14,038 nucleotides of DNA from CAZOLI01 sp964580675 (GCA_964580675.1 CAZOLI010000049.1:1-14038); one strand, 5' to 3'. Shown: positions 1 to 6,873, counted from the stretch's first letter. The notes: generated by a model from the sequence alone, not told the origin. Numbers and translations are program-made.

Positions 1-210
1 CTGGTGGCCGGGGAGCCGGCGGAGGCACGTTCATTCAAAACCCGCGCCGAGGAGATCGCCGGTGATCTGGAGGTGGAACCGGAAAGCAAACTGGGCCAGT
101 CCATCGAGAGTCTTGATCGTGCCATTCATACCTTCGAAGAGGGGGGGGAGTTGATCCGGGGCGAGTGTCCGGACGATTTTCCGGGCCGTGAAGAACCCGG
201 GTCGGCATGA
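1..210 (+). CDS. 3' end of a small gene, weakly exonuclease VII small subunit-like (partial)
   Basis: The frame is open from base 1 to the TGA at 208-210, so the gene probably starts upstream; the GTG at 4 has no ribosome binding site that can be seen. Codon pattern (G/C-rich first and third positions) supports this strand. The visible product is about 69 residues, acidic and helical. The stretch AEEIAGDLE, then SLDRAIHTFEEGGELI followed by a Cys, resembles the XseB pattern (EEIv..LE, then SLeeal.lfEeGveL...C). XseB is the small subunit of exonuclease VII, a single-strand DNA exonuclease. Against this, about eight extra residues lie between the two helices and the tail after the second helix is short and Pro/Gly-rich. 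XseB is a guess; another small helical protein is quite possible. Confidence 0.4.
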   Translation: MVAGEPAEARSFKTRAEEIAGDLEVEPESKLGQSIESLDRAIHTFEEGGELIRGECPDDFPGREEPGSA

Positions 211-243
211 TCCATCATGTTCCGAAACCGTGTTGGGACTCTG

Positions 244-262
244 GTATAACACGGTGTATAAC
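244..262. repeat. Direct repeat of GTATAAC next to a promoter
   Basis: GTATAAC occurs at 244-250 and again at 256-262, a 12-bp period, ending one base before the -35 box at 264. Between and overlapping the copies is ACACgGTGT (249-257 region), a small palindrome. The position just upstream of -35 would suit an activator or repressor site for the peptide gene at 360, but no regulator gene is visible and the copies are short. Confidence 0.3.
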
Positions 263-263
263 C

Positions 264-292
264 TTGACAGGTCCCCTGCCGTGTCGTACGAT
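264..292 (+). promoter_or_regulatory. Sigma-70 type promoter for the double-glycine peptide gene
   Basis: A perfect -35 box TTGACA (264-269), a 17-bp spacer, and -10 box TACGAT (287-292). Transcription would start near 299, giving a leader of about 60 nt before the ATG at 360. This is one of the best box matches in the window and supports the small gene downstream as a real, separately expressed unit. Confidence 0.65.
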
Positions 293-359
293 TTTTATGC
301 AGGAGGGGAACGAGGACGTTTCGACATTGGTCGTGGATTCATCTACTCAGAGGTGACCC

Positions 360-608
360 ATGAGCGAATCAGGCGACGAACTCCGGACCATCCCCGACGA
401 GGAACTCAAACACATCAAAGGAGGACAAACACCCGGACACGCTGGCAATCTTACAGCGGCATCAAATATGTCCGCACAGGCCCACGAACAGATAAACCGG
501 TTGTTTGCGATGATGCAGAACCGATTCGGTGGATCCCCCGGTCCCAAGTCGTGGCCCGGCATGAACACCGGTGGCGGGGGCGGCGGCGGTGTTGCCAGTG
601 GCGGGTAA
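360..608 (+). CDS. Double-glycine-leader peptide, bacteriocin/RiPP-like precursor
   Basis: An 82-residue protein with an AGAGGTGA ribosome binding site at 349-356. Its first 22 residues have the layout of a double-glycine leader: Leu8, Ile11, then EEL (14-16), Ile19 and Gly21-Gly22. This is the pattern cut by peptidase-containing ABC exporters (C39 family). Cleavage would release a 60-residue core starting at Gln23. The core has no cysteine; it has an amphipathic stretch (about 39-58, rich in Gln, Met, Arg, Phe), a Pro/Gly/Trp segment, then seven consecutive glycines (about 71-77) and a GG end. Lack of Cys argues against lanthipeptide or sactipeptide chemistry and suits an unmodified secreted peptide or one modified elsewhere. 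No exporter, immunity or modification gene lies in the window. The leader is clear; antibacterial function is inference. Confidence 0.65.
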   Translation: MSESGDELRTIPDEELKHIKGGQTPGHAGNLTAASNMSAQAHEQINRLFAMMQNRFGGSPGPKSWPGMNTGGGGGGGVASGG

Positions 609-984
609 CGGATAACGACCCGGCCCCGTAACATACGGCATCTTCCAACAACCGGAATCACCGGGAGAGCTGCGTTGTTCCTGTTCCGTCTCCTTATTTT
701 TCTCCTTCCCGGAATTTTTCTCTGTAGAAAAACTACGAGAACACCGGTACCCTCACCGGCGATCCAGATAAAGAGGGTAAGATTTTTCTATCGACGGTTT
801 GGTATATTCTTATTCTGATTTCACGACGCTCATCCGTGTAAGGTCAGGAAATGGGGTTTCTCTACCATTGTCTTTCCGCTTGTATCCCGAGGGAAAAGAC
901 CGGGAACCTTTGAAAGTTCTCCCGTTCATAACCCTTTTTCTCTTTTTGAGATAACACGTCTGCGTTCCGGAGTTCACGGAATCC
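609..984. other. Intergenic region with a possible structured leader or terminator
   Basis: No convincing gene is seen in these 376 bases. An AT-rich hairpin lies at 715-732 (7-bp arms, loop CTGT). A second, imperfect hairpin at 901-924 (arms CGGGA and TCCCG, inner CTTT/AAAG, with one bulge and one mismatch) is followed by a pyrimidine-rich run with two T5 tracts at about 935-947. The second could be a weak terminator for the peptide transcript or part of the kptA leader. A TATATT at 803-808 lacks a matching -35 box, so no promoter for kptA is called. Confidence 0.35.
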
Positions 985-1527
985 ATGGCCCTGGACCGGA
1001 GAAAGATCAGCAAAACAATGGCGTATCTGCTGCGACATGATCCGGAGGGGATGCCGGTGGACAACGACGGCTTTGCGGATGTGCAGGAACTCCTCGAACG
1101 CCTGAAAAACCGGGACATCCGGATTGACCGTGATCGGTTGCGGGAGGTGGTGGAACAGGACCCGAAGGGACGGTACGAACTGCGGGGGGATCAGATCCGG
1201 GCCCGGTACGGTCATTCCATTGACGTCGAACCCACGTTTGAGGAAGCCCGGCAGGACGTGTTGTATCACGGGACCTCCGGGGAAGCGGCCCGGAGCATCC
1301 GGGAGGAGGGGCTGCGGCCGAAGGGACGCCAGAAGGTGCACCTGTCAAGGACCGTTTCGGACGCCGCAGAGGTCGGCCGGCGCCACACCCGGGATCCGGT
1401 CATTTTCGAGGTTGACGCCCAAGGGGCGCGGCAGGAAGGGGTTTCCATTCAGCGAGCAAGCGACCGCATCTTTGTGGCGGACGCGATTCCCGCACGGCAT
1501 CTCCGGCTCCTGGCGAACGAGCCGTAA
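985..1527 (+). CDS. kptA: RNA 2'-phosphotransferase, Tpt1/KptA family
   Basis: A 180-residue protein of normal family length. Tpt1/KptA enzymes move an internal RNA 2'-phosphate to NAD+, giving ADP-ribose 1''-2'' cyclic phosphate and nicotinamide; in eukaryotes this finishes tRNA splicing, while the bacterial role is unclear. Visible family marks are the N-terminal ISKTMAYLLRHDP with the Arg17-His18 pair known to be catalytic, the RYEL and IRARYGHS motifs (63-66, 71-78) of the RNA lobe, then LYHGT (93-97) and VHLS (118-121) of the NAD+ lobe. The ATG at 985 is the first start after an in-frame TAA at 952; no good ribosome binding site is visible. It seems to be transcribed alone; no RNA ligase or tRNA-repair gene is nearby. 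Confidence 0.93.
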   Translation: MALDRRKISKTMAYLLRHDPEGMPVDNDGFADVQELLERLKNRDIRIDRDRLREVVEQDPKGRYELRGDQIRARYGHSIDVEPTFEEARQDVLYHGTSGEAARSIREEGLRPKGRQKVHLSRTVSDAAEVGRRHTRDPVIFEVDAQGARQEGVSIQRASDRIFVADAIPARHLRLLANEP

Positions 1528-1572
1528 TCGTTGTTCCCCCTGGACCGTTTCCTCCAGTATTCGGGGTTCTTC

Positions 1573-1616
1573 AAATAAAAATCGCCACGGATGACGAGGT
1601 CGTCACCCGTGGCGAT
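1573..1616 (-). terminator. Rho-independent terminator of the thioredoxin/TPR gene
   Basis: A strong hairpin at 1581-1616: perfect 10-bp outer arms ATCGCCACGG / CCGTGGCGAT, one A/C mismatch, five more pairs (TGACG/CGTCA), loop AGGT. Read on the minus strand it is followed by TTTTATTT (1580-1573), a classical terminator, 30 bases after the stop at 1647. On the plus strand it lies 53 bases after kptA but lacks a good T tract, so any action there would be weaker. Confidence 0.85.
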
Positions 1617-1646
1617 ACAGGAATTTTCGTTGGGGCAGGGGGGACG

Positions 1647-2924
1647 TTATTTGGTGTCCGTCCCGGTTTCGGGCGGCCACTTCTCCTTCATGTCCCGGTA
1701 ATCCTGTTTGGATTTTTTAAGGGCCCGGTTGACCATCTTCCGGTTCACGCGGTCGGTGTCGCCCTCGTACCCATCCAGTTCGGGATTGCCCCAGGGCATG
1801 GCTTCCACCGTTGCCGTCAGGTAGCACTTCATGTAGTTGAAGTCCCGGGGAATGTTTTCCATGACCCAGACCCAGTGGTAGTTGGCCCATTTCCGGTTGT
1901 CCAGGAAGAAGTTGGCGACGCCCGCGTAGAACTGGAGTTCCCCCATGCGTTCCGAATCGGGATGATTCTGTATGGTGTCGACCAGAAGGGAGCGGGCTTC
2001 CTCGTGTTTCTCCTCGTCCAGCAGCCGGTAGGCTTTTTCCATGGCAATGTTGTCGGCCAGGTCGTATTTGTTGTTTTTGTTGGCCGTCCGACATTTTTCG
2101 AGGTGTTTCTTCGCCGTGTCCCAGTCCTTTTCGTATCGTGCCATGCGTGCCAGGGCCAGTTCGGCACCGGCGCCGTTGGCGGACGTTTGATCTTCCCCGG
2201 TGATCCGGTTGTAAAATTTTCGTGCTTTTTTGTACTTCCCCAGTTCCTCGAACAGTCGTCCGGCTTTGTACTGGGCGGTGAAATCACCGGTGTTTTCGCT
2301 GGCTTTGTCCACCACCTCCTGTTCCTCGTCCCGGAGTTCGTCGTATTTCGGGTTGTCGTCCAGGATCTTGCGGAGCTTGTTGAAGAACTCCCGCTTCGGG
2401 GTGTAGTTGTCGATGGTGTCAAGGAGTTTTTTGTCCGGAGAAATCACCCAGACCGGCGGGGTGGGCACGGAATCGCCCTGAAACCGGTCGTCGATTTCCG
2501 CGATAAATTCGGCCGCTTTTTTGTCGTAGCCGGGTTGATCTTCGCCGATGTTGAAGTAAAAGACAACAAACCGGCGATTAACCAGGTCGATGACCCGTCT
2601 GTATGCGAGGGGACCCCCTCGCAGGATGTCTCCGGCCGGTCACCAGTTGCCTTTCGTCGGCTTCTTCGCCCCGGTTTTGTTCATGCCAAAGGCGACGCCT
2701 TTGATCAGCAATGGTCGATTTGTTTTCTTTGATTTTTTCAGTGCTTTCTTAAAATTCCCGGGCGTGATGTAGTCGGGTACGTCGGTGTTTCCGCAGTCGG
2801 GACCACTCTTGCAACTGGATTTCTGAACGGGTTCACCGTACGGAATATGGTCCTGAGCCACGGTTACCGCGGCGGTCGAAAGGAGAAATATCGCGGTGGT
2901 TATGGAAAAAATGGCACGCCTCAT
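1647..2924 (-). CDS. Candidate selenoprotein: secreted thioredoxin-fold/TPR protein with in-frame TGA (Sec95)
   Basis: One frame runs from ATG 2924 to TAA 1649-1647 (425 aa) with a single TGA at 2642-2640. Residues 1-24 are a signal peptide (MRR, hydrophobic run, AVTVAQ), so it is exported. Residues about 50-185 look thioredoxin-like: a helix KKALKKSKK, NRPLLI (beta strand), the TGA right after GNW where the active-site Cys of W-C motifs sits, RRVIDLVNRRFVVFYFN, then VPTPP with the cis-Pro position (about 154-157) and WVISPDKKLL. The rest, about 213-350, is TPR-like helical hairpins (YKAGRLFEELGKYKKARKFY). The fold continues straight across the TGA, and a SECIS-like hairpin follows it. The active site reads U-P-A-G, with no resolving Cys at +3; Cys38 and Cys44 are the nearest. 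Alternatives: a sequencing error or a recent nonsense mutation. Confidence 0.7.
2604..2642 (-). promoter_or_regulatory. SECIS-like element directly after the in-frame TGA
   Basis: On the minus strand the TGA (2642-2640) is followed after 16 nt by a perfect 8-bp stem, TGCGAGGG (2623-2616) with CCCTCGCA (2611-2604), closing a four-base loop GGTC (2615-2612). The first loop G lies 24 nt after the TGA. Bacterial SECIS elements bound by SelB are stem-loops just downstream of UGA with a G (often GGU) at the start of a small apical loop about 16-37 nt away. All these features are met. The hairpin lies inside the coding sequence, as bacterial SECIS elements do. Confidence 0.65.
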
Positions 2925-2933
2925 GGTCACACA

Positions 2934-2938
2934 CTCCT
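2934..2938 (-). promoter_or_regulatory. Ribosome binding site that fixes the start of the thioredoxin/TPR gene
   Basis: AGGAG lies nine bases before the ATG at 2924 but only three before the in-frame GTG at 2930. The spacing favours the ATG, giving a product that begins MRRAIF. Confidence 0.6.
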
Positions 2939-2983
2939 CGAATAATGTTGATGATGTGAGTTGACACGGAATGAATGAGCCCT

Positions 2984-3012
2984 ATTTTAAAAAAAACAGG
3001 TCCCTGAAACAA
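2984..3012 (-). promoter_or_regulatory. Promoter of the thioredoxin/TPR gene
   Basis: On the minus strand TTGTTT (3012-3007), a 17-bp spacer containing a T7 run, and TAAAAT (2989-2984). Transcription would start near 2977, about 53 nt before the ATG. It lies after the stop of the YdbT-like gene, so the thioredoxin/TPR gene can be expressed independently of that pair. Confidence 0.5.
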
Positions 3013-3066
3013 GTTTTTGACCCGTGTATCCGCGTCGAAAATACGGTGGTTTCCGGCCGAATTTTC

Positions 3067-4692
3067 CTATGGGGGCGGGGGAAGCTGCCGGTTCGTCGGG
3101 GGAATGGACGTCGGGCCGCTTCCGGCGTCCCGTTCCTCTGTTGAGGAGGGTTCGTCGCCGTTTCCGAGTTCCTCCGCTTTTTTTCGGACCCGTTCCGCGA
3201 GGGATTCTTCGAACCTTGTTCGGGTTCTGGACATCATCTGTTCGGACACCGAACCGTCCACGTTGACGGCCCGGGCGGCGCTTGCGAAAAAGAGGGACGA
3301 GCCGGCCGTGTCCAGGGTAAAGGTGGAGAGGTTCCAGAACCGCTGAAACACGGATTGGTGTGCGATAAAGTTCTGCGTGCGAAAGTACGGCACGATAACG
3401 GTGGATTGCACCCAGAACCCTTCCCGGGTCACAAAATGATCCTTCTGCAACTGATAGCCCAGGTGGCGCCATCGAAAGATGGCCATGATGGGGGTGCTCG
3501 GCACGAGTGAAGCCGGAACGGTCCAGGCGTAGGACAGCAGCAACTTCGCAGGGGTATTCCCCTGTATAAAAAAGTTAATTGTGTAAAACAGGCCGGCAAA
3601 TATCAGCAGGATGGTGGTGTAGCGAGCTGCGTAAAAATGTTTGGTTCGGCTGGGCGGCCGGGACAGGGCCGGGGGATTTGCTCCCGAAAGGCCGGCGGCT
3701 ATACGAACGACCCGGTTTTTCCGGGCAAGGGGAATGGCCGCTTCGGACCCGCGCTCTTCCGCGGTGCCGGGGGAGTAACCCGCCGTCTCCACGTTCAGGG
3801 AAGCAAACCCAAAGAACCGCATGACCGCGTTTTCCCGAATGTTCAGTTTCTGGATTTTGTCGATCGGTATTTGACCGGATCGCCGGTTCAGCAGACCTCT
3901 CGTGTACTCGAGTTTGTCCCCGTCCCAGTAAAGGGTGTACCCGTAGTATCGTTCGAAGGTTTTTGCGGCCTGCAGGGCCCAGGTACCACCCAGGCTGACG
4001 AAACCAAACACCAGAAAGAGTATAAGAACCACAATCATGGCGCCGGATCCCGAAAACAGGGGAAGAAAAAACGCTGGAAGAATGAAAAAAACGCTAAACG
4101 CCATGCGGGGATGAAGGGAACAGAGGCAAAGCAGGAAAATTTCCTCTCCGGAAAGCTGAAAAATGGGTCTCCGGGTTTCCGTTGCGTCGTCGGTTTCGTC
4201 CGTTTCAACGGACTGATCCGTGTCCTGAATTCTGCGGTTGATTTCGGACTTGACCTGTTCACCGAGCCGGTATTCCACGTACCGCAGTATTGCTTCGGTT
4301 TCGCCACCGCCCGCCGATTCAATCCGGAGTTCGGAAAGCCCGAGGAGACGCTGAAGGATGTTCCGGCTTACGTCAATGTTCTGAATTCGGTCGACGGGAA
4401 TTTCTCGTTTTCGCCGGAAGAACACGCCGGAGTGTATTTCAAATCGGTCGTCCGAAAACCCAAATTCATACAGGGAGTAGAACAGAACCTCCCAGATAAT
4501 GTATCCCGCGAAAACCACCCCCATAAATCCCGCGTAATACAGAAGGAAATCCCTCAGGGACACGGATCCCTGGATAAACGAATACAGAAGAAACCCGAAG
4601 AAGAGCATCGAATTCAGGATGCCAATTCCCCGTCCCAGGAGGATCTGGTAGGGAACTGTGGCCGGATGAAGATTCAGACGGCGTCCTCCCAT
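3067..4692 (-). CDS. Membrane protein with three bacterial PH (bPH2) domains, YdbT-like
   Basis: A 541-residue protein. Three copies of the bPH2/YdbT pattern are visible, each following a pair of hydrophobic segments: about 76-128 (DRFEIHSGVFFRRKREIPVD, then RIQNIDV, LGLSELRIESAGG), about 251-305 (TRGLLNRRSGQIPIDKIQKL, FGFASLNVETAG), and a more diverged one at about 412-464 (EGFWVQSTVIVPYFRTQNF, STFTLDTAG). Membrane segments are at about 24-42, 48-72, 184-236, 358-378 and 386-403. This is the organisation of the Bacillus YdbT family, whose exact role is not settled. The tail after about 480 is charged and ends in proline-rich, low-complexity sequence. Its ATG overlaps the end of the upstream gene by 19 bases, so translation is probably coupled; no ribosome binding site is seen. 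Confidence 0.85.
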   Translation of the reverse strand: MGGRRLNLHPATVPYQILLGRGIGILNSMLFFGFLLYSFIQGSVSLRDFLLYYAGFMGVVFAGYIIWEVLFYSLYEFGFSDDRFEIHSGVFFRRKREIPVDRIQNIDVSRNILQRLLGLSELRIESAGGGETEAILRYVEYRLGEQVKSEINRRIQDTDQSVETDETDDATETRRPIFQLSGEEIFLLCLCSLHPRMAFSVFFILPAFFLPLFSGSGAMIVVLILFLVFGFVSLGGTWALQAAKTFERYYGYTLYWDGDKLEYTRGLLNRRSGQIPIDKIQKLNIRENAVMRFFGFASLNVETAGYSPGTAEERGSEAAIPLARKNRVVRIAAGLSGANPPALSRPPSRTKHFYAARYTTILLIFAGLFYTINFFIQGNTPAKLLLSYAWTVPASLVPSTPIMAIFRWRHLGYQLQKDHFVTREGFWVQSTVIVPYFRTQNFIAHQSVFQRFWNLSTFTLDTAGSSLFFASAARAVNVDGSVSEQMMSRTRTRFEESLAERVRKKAEELGNGDEPSSTEERDAGSGPTSIPPTNRQLPPPP

Positions 4693-5168
4693 CTGTTTTG
4701 ATCTTCTGCTATGAGGTCTTTGATGTTTTGCTGAAAGTCTTCGGCGGTTTCCCTGGCCAGCCCCGGAATCACCACATCCGCTCCCCGGGAACCGGCGGTG
4801 TACAGCACCACCCGGGAAAGGCCCGTCATCCGTTCCACGGGTCCCCTCTGCGTGTCCACGTGCTGGATTCGCACAAGGGGCACCACGGTTCGGATGCGGA
4901 TGATGACTCCCCGTTCCAGACCCACCGCGTTTTCCAGGAGGCCGTACCGCCAGATGTTGTATTTGAGGACGACGTAGACCACCGCGAGGACAAGGAACAC
5001 TCCCCCCGTCAGATAAGCCATCCAGGAGGCCAGAACCTTCGGAAAGAAAAAAACAAGGATCCGGCCCGCACCGACCATGAACAGCCCCCCGATCACCGCA
5101 AACGTGACCCAGATCCAGAGGATGCGGATGTCGAGGGCGTTTGACGGATTGCTTCTGGTTTCGTCCAT
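4674..5168 (-). CDS. Small membrane protein with one bacterial PH domain, YdbS-like
   Basis: From the ATG at 5168 the product is 164 residues (174 from an in-frame TTG at 5198; neither start has a clear ribosome binding site). Two hydrophobic segments, at about residues 16-38 and 48-70, are followed by one bPH2 domain at about 76-145: LLENAVGLERGVIIRIRTVVPL, split as NAVGLERG / VIIRIRTVVPLVRIQHVDT, then GLSRVVLYTAG. This is the YdbS layout. YdbS and YdbT are typically neighbours, as here, and probably form one membrane complex. A perfect TATAAT lies upstream. Function beyond membrane association is unknown. Confidence 0.8.
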   Translation of the reverse strand: MDETRSNPSNALDIRILWIWVTFAVIGGLFMVGAGRILVFFFPKVLASWMAYLTGGVFLVLAVVYVVLKYNIWRYGLLENAVGLERGVIIRIRTVVPLVRIQHVDTQRGPVERMTGLSRVVLYTAGSRGADVVIPGLARETAEDFQQNIKDLIAEDQNRWEDAV

Positions 5169-5262
5169 TCGGATGGGTTCAATCTTTGGGGAATTCAACA
5201 GGAAACGAAATTCGGACGGGAAACGATTCTCCGGCCCACCGTTCCCGATTCATAGGGGTCTG

Positions 5263-5268
5263 ATTATA
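5263..5268 (-). promoter_or_regulatory. Possible -10 box for the YdbS/YdbT-like pair
   Basis: A perfect TATAAT on the minus strand (5268-5263), which would start transcription near 5256, 58-88 nt before the candidate starts. No good -35 box sits at 16-18 bp (TTCGGT is the best), so it may need an activator or be fortuitous. Confidence 0.35.
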
Positions 5269-5410
5269 ACCCGTTTCGACCTTGAACCGAAATTTGTAAT
5301 ACTGCAACTCTTTCCAGGCCCTGTTAAGATGTAAAAATCATTCATGCGCAGAACGTCCCGGTGTTCCACCGCCGGTTCAGCAGGTTCGTCTTTTCTCTGG
5401 AGCCGGGGGG

Positions 5411-5440
5411 TTGCCAGGGACGGTGTCGGAACTGTATAGG
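5411..5440 (+). promoter_or_regulatory. Possible promoter for the acyl-CoA synthetase gene
   Basis: TTGCCA (5411-5416), an 18-bp spacer and TATAGG (5435-5440), 34 bases before the ATG at 5474. The -35 is five of six; the -10 is only four of six. Confidence 0.35.
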
Positions 5441-5473
5441 TTTCTGTGAATTTTAGAACCCGAGGAGGACTTC

Positions 5474-6829
5474 ATGGACGTCGACGGATTGTTTGTTCCG
5501 GAGTCGATAGCGGTCGTCGGCGCGACGCCATCGGAAGAAAAAGTAGGATACGCGGCGATGAAGAACGCCGCGAAGTTTCCGGGGCCGGTTTACGGGATCA
5601 ATCCAAATCGAACGGGGGCCACCCTGTTCGAACGAGACTTCTATGAGTCGCTGGAAGCGGTTCCCGAACAGGTGGATCTAGCGCTGATCGTGGTGCCGGC
5701 GGAACTGGTACCGGACGTCGTTCGGACGTGTGTGGAAGAGGGCGTGTCCGGGGCTGTGGTGTTCTCCGGGGGATTTGCGGAAGCCGATCAAAAGGGGGCG
5801 GACCGTCAGAGGGAAATTGCCGAACTGGCCGAAAACAGTGGGCTGTCGCTTCTCGGTCCGAACACCGCCGGCTTCGTGCACCCCGACGAACAGTTGTATG
5901 CATCGTTTGTGTCCGGTGTGGATCAGCTGAACGCGGGGAACTCGGCCATCGTGGCCCAGAGCGGAGGCATGGGGTTTACGGCCGGGTTCGAGTCCATGTT
6001 TGCGAACCGGGGAATCTCCCGGCTTGTCGCGCTGGGGAACAGTGCGTGTATCGGTCCGGTCGAGGTGCTTTCGTACCTCGATCGGGACACCGAAACCGAG
6101 GCGGTCGGGCTTCATCTGGAAGGTACCGATAGGGGGCGGGCTCTCCTTGAAACGTGCCGGGACATGGACACCCCGGTGGTTGCTTACAAGGTCGGCAAAA
6201 GCGACGTGGGTGATTTCGCCGAATCGCACACGGCCTCGATGACCGGTGATTATTCGATGTACAGATGGGGATTCCGTCAATACAACGTGCCCCTCGTCGA
6301 TTCTCTTCTCTCTCTTCTTGACGCGGTATATGTGTTGTCGAAGTCTCCGGTACCCGACGGGCCGGGCGTTGGGCTGGTTTCCGCCCAGGCGGGCCCGGGC
6401 ATTGCCATTACGGATCGGCTCCAGAGCGCCGGTGCGTCGTTTCCGGACTTCACGAGAGACACCCGGAAGGCGTTGAATGAATTGCTTCCGGGCGACACGT
6501 ACGCAAAGAACCCGGTGGACACGGCGTTTCCCGGGAAACAGTTCGGGGACGTTCTCTCGGCGGTAGCGGCCGATCCGAATGTTGACGTTCTTCTGGTGTA
6601 CGAAATTTTTGAGGAAGGAGTGGGTTTTCCGGTGGAGGATCTCCGCGACCTTATCGGGGAAACGGAGAAGCCGATCGTGTTCGGCACCGCGGGACCGCCG
6701 GGGCTGTTAACGAAGGAAATGTCACGGATTGAAGAATTGGGCATTCCCGTCGTTCGTACCCCGGAACGGATGGCGGAGGCGGTTCGCGTACTTCTTGCGT
6801 CCGAAGTGGACGAGGTGACCCCGTGGTAA
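5474..6829 (+). CDS. ADP-forming acyl-CoA synthetase alpha-type subunit (CoA-binding plus CoA-ligase domains)
   Basis: A 451-residue protein with AGGAGG at 5463-5468. It matches the alpha subunit of ADP-forming acetyl/acyl-CoA synthetases, which make ATP from an acyl-CoA through a phosphohistidine. Residues about 5-130 are a Rossmann CoA-binding domain (SIAVVGATPS, YGINPN, VFSGGFAE, LGPNTAG). The ligase half has AQSGGMG (161-167), GNSACIG and ESHTASMTG with His252, which falls where the family's phosphorylated His lies (usually SHTG.laG). The last third is the second flavodoxin-like subdomain (YAKNPVD, FGTAGPPG). The ATP-grasp beta part is not fused and is not in this window; the ATP-grasp at 7527-8918 belongs to another family. 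It is probably co-transcribed with the hydrolase 54 bases downstream. The substrate cannot be told. Confidence 0.85.
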   Translation: MDVDGLFVPESIAVVGATPSEEKVGYAAMKNAAKFPGPVYGINPNRTGATLFERDFYESLEAVPEQVDLALIVVPAELVPDVVRTCVEEGVSGAVVFSGGFAEADQKGADRQREIAELAENSGLSLLGPNTAGFVHPDEQLYASFVSGVDQLNAGNSAIVAQSGGMGFTAGFESMFANRGISRLVALGNSACIGPVEVLSYLDRDTETEAVGLHLEGTDRGRALLETCRDMDTPVVAYKVGKSDVGDFAESHTASMTGDYSMYRWGFRQYNVPLVDSLLSLLDAVYVLSKSPVPDGPGVGLVSAQAGPGIAITDRLQSAGASFPDFTRDTRKALNELLPGDTYAKNPVDTAFPGKQFGDVLSAVAADPNVDVLLVYEIFEEGVGFPVEDLRDLIGETEKPIVFGTAGPPGLLTKEMSRIEELGIPVVRTPERMAEAVRVLLASEVDEVTPW

Positions 6830-6873
6830 CCGGACGATTTGTGTGGTTGCTTTTCTTTTTGCACTGAATCAGC

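Noticed and set aside
31..252. Minus-strand frame of 73 codons opposite the left-edge gene
   Set aside because: The codon pattern and the likeness to a helical small protein favour the plus strand; no ribosome binding site or family is seen for the minus frame.
347..661. Minus-strand frame with a poly-Pro run opposite the peptide gene
   Set aside because: The poly-Pro is just the complement of the poly-Gly tail; the plus strand has promoter, ribosome binding site and leader motif.
715..732. TTTTTCT/AGAAAAA hairpin as a terminator of the peptide gene
   Set aside because: All but one pair are A-T, and no T tract follows.
2640..2642. TGA reassigned to Trp or Gly (alternative genetic code)
   Set aside because: TGA is a normal terminator for at least three other genes in the window (208-210, 4676-4674, 7529-7527).
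1875..2732. Long plus-strand frame of 285 codons
   Set aside because: It is antisense to the thioredoxin/TPR gene; its Val/Phe-rich product is the complement of the Lys/Asp/Asn-rich coding strand.
1647..2930. Two separate genes, a 96-residue secreted peptide (2930-2640) and a TPR protein starting at GTG 2468
   Set aside because: Both are in the same frame, the 57 codons between the TGA and the GTG encode clear thioredoxin-fold sequence, GTG 2468 lies inside that fold without a ribosome binding site, and a SECIS-like hairpin follows the TGA.
2990..3013. Terminator for the YdbT-like gene at the T8 run
   Set aside because: The only stem before the T run is CAGG/CCTG with a two-base loop, which cannot fold; the T run fits better as the spacer of the downstream promoter.
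3637..4701. Long plus-strand frame of 354 codons
   Set aside because: Antisense to the YdbT-like gene, which has clear repeated bPH2 motifs and membrane segments.
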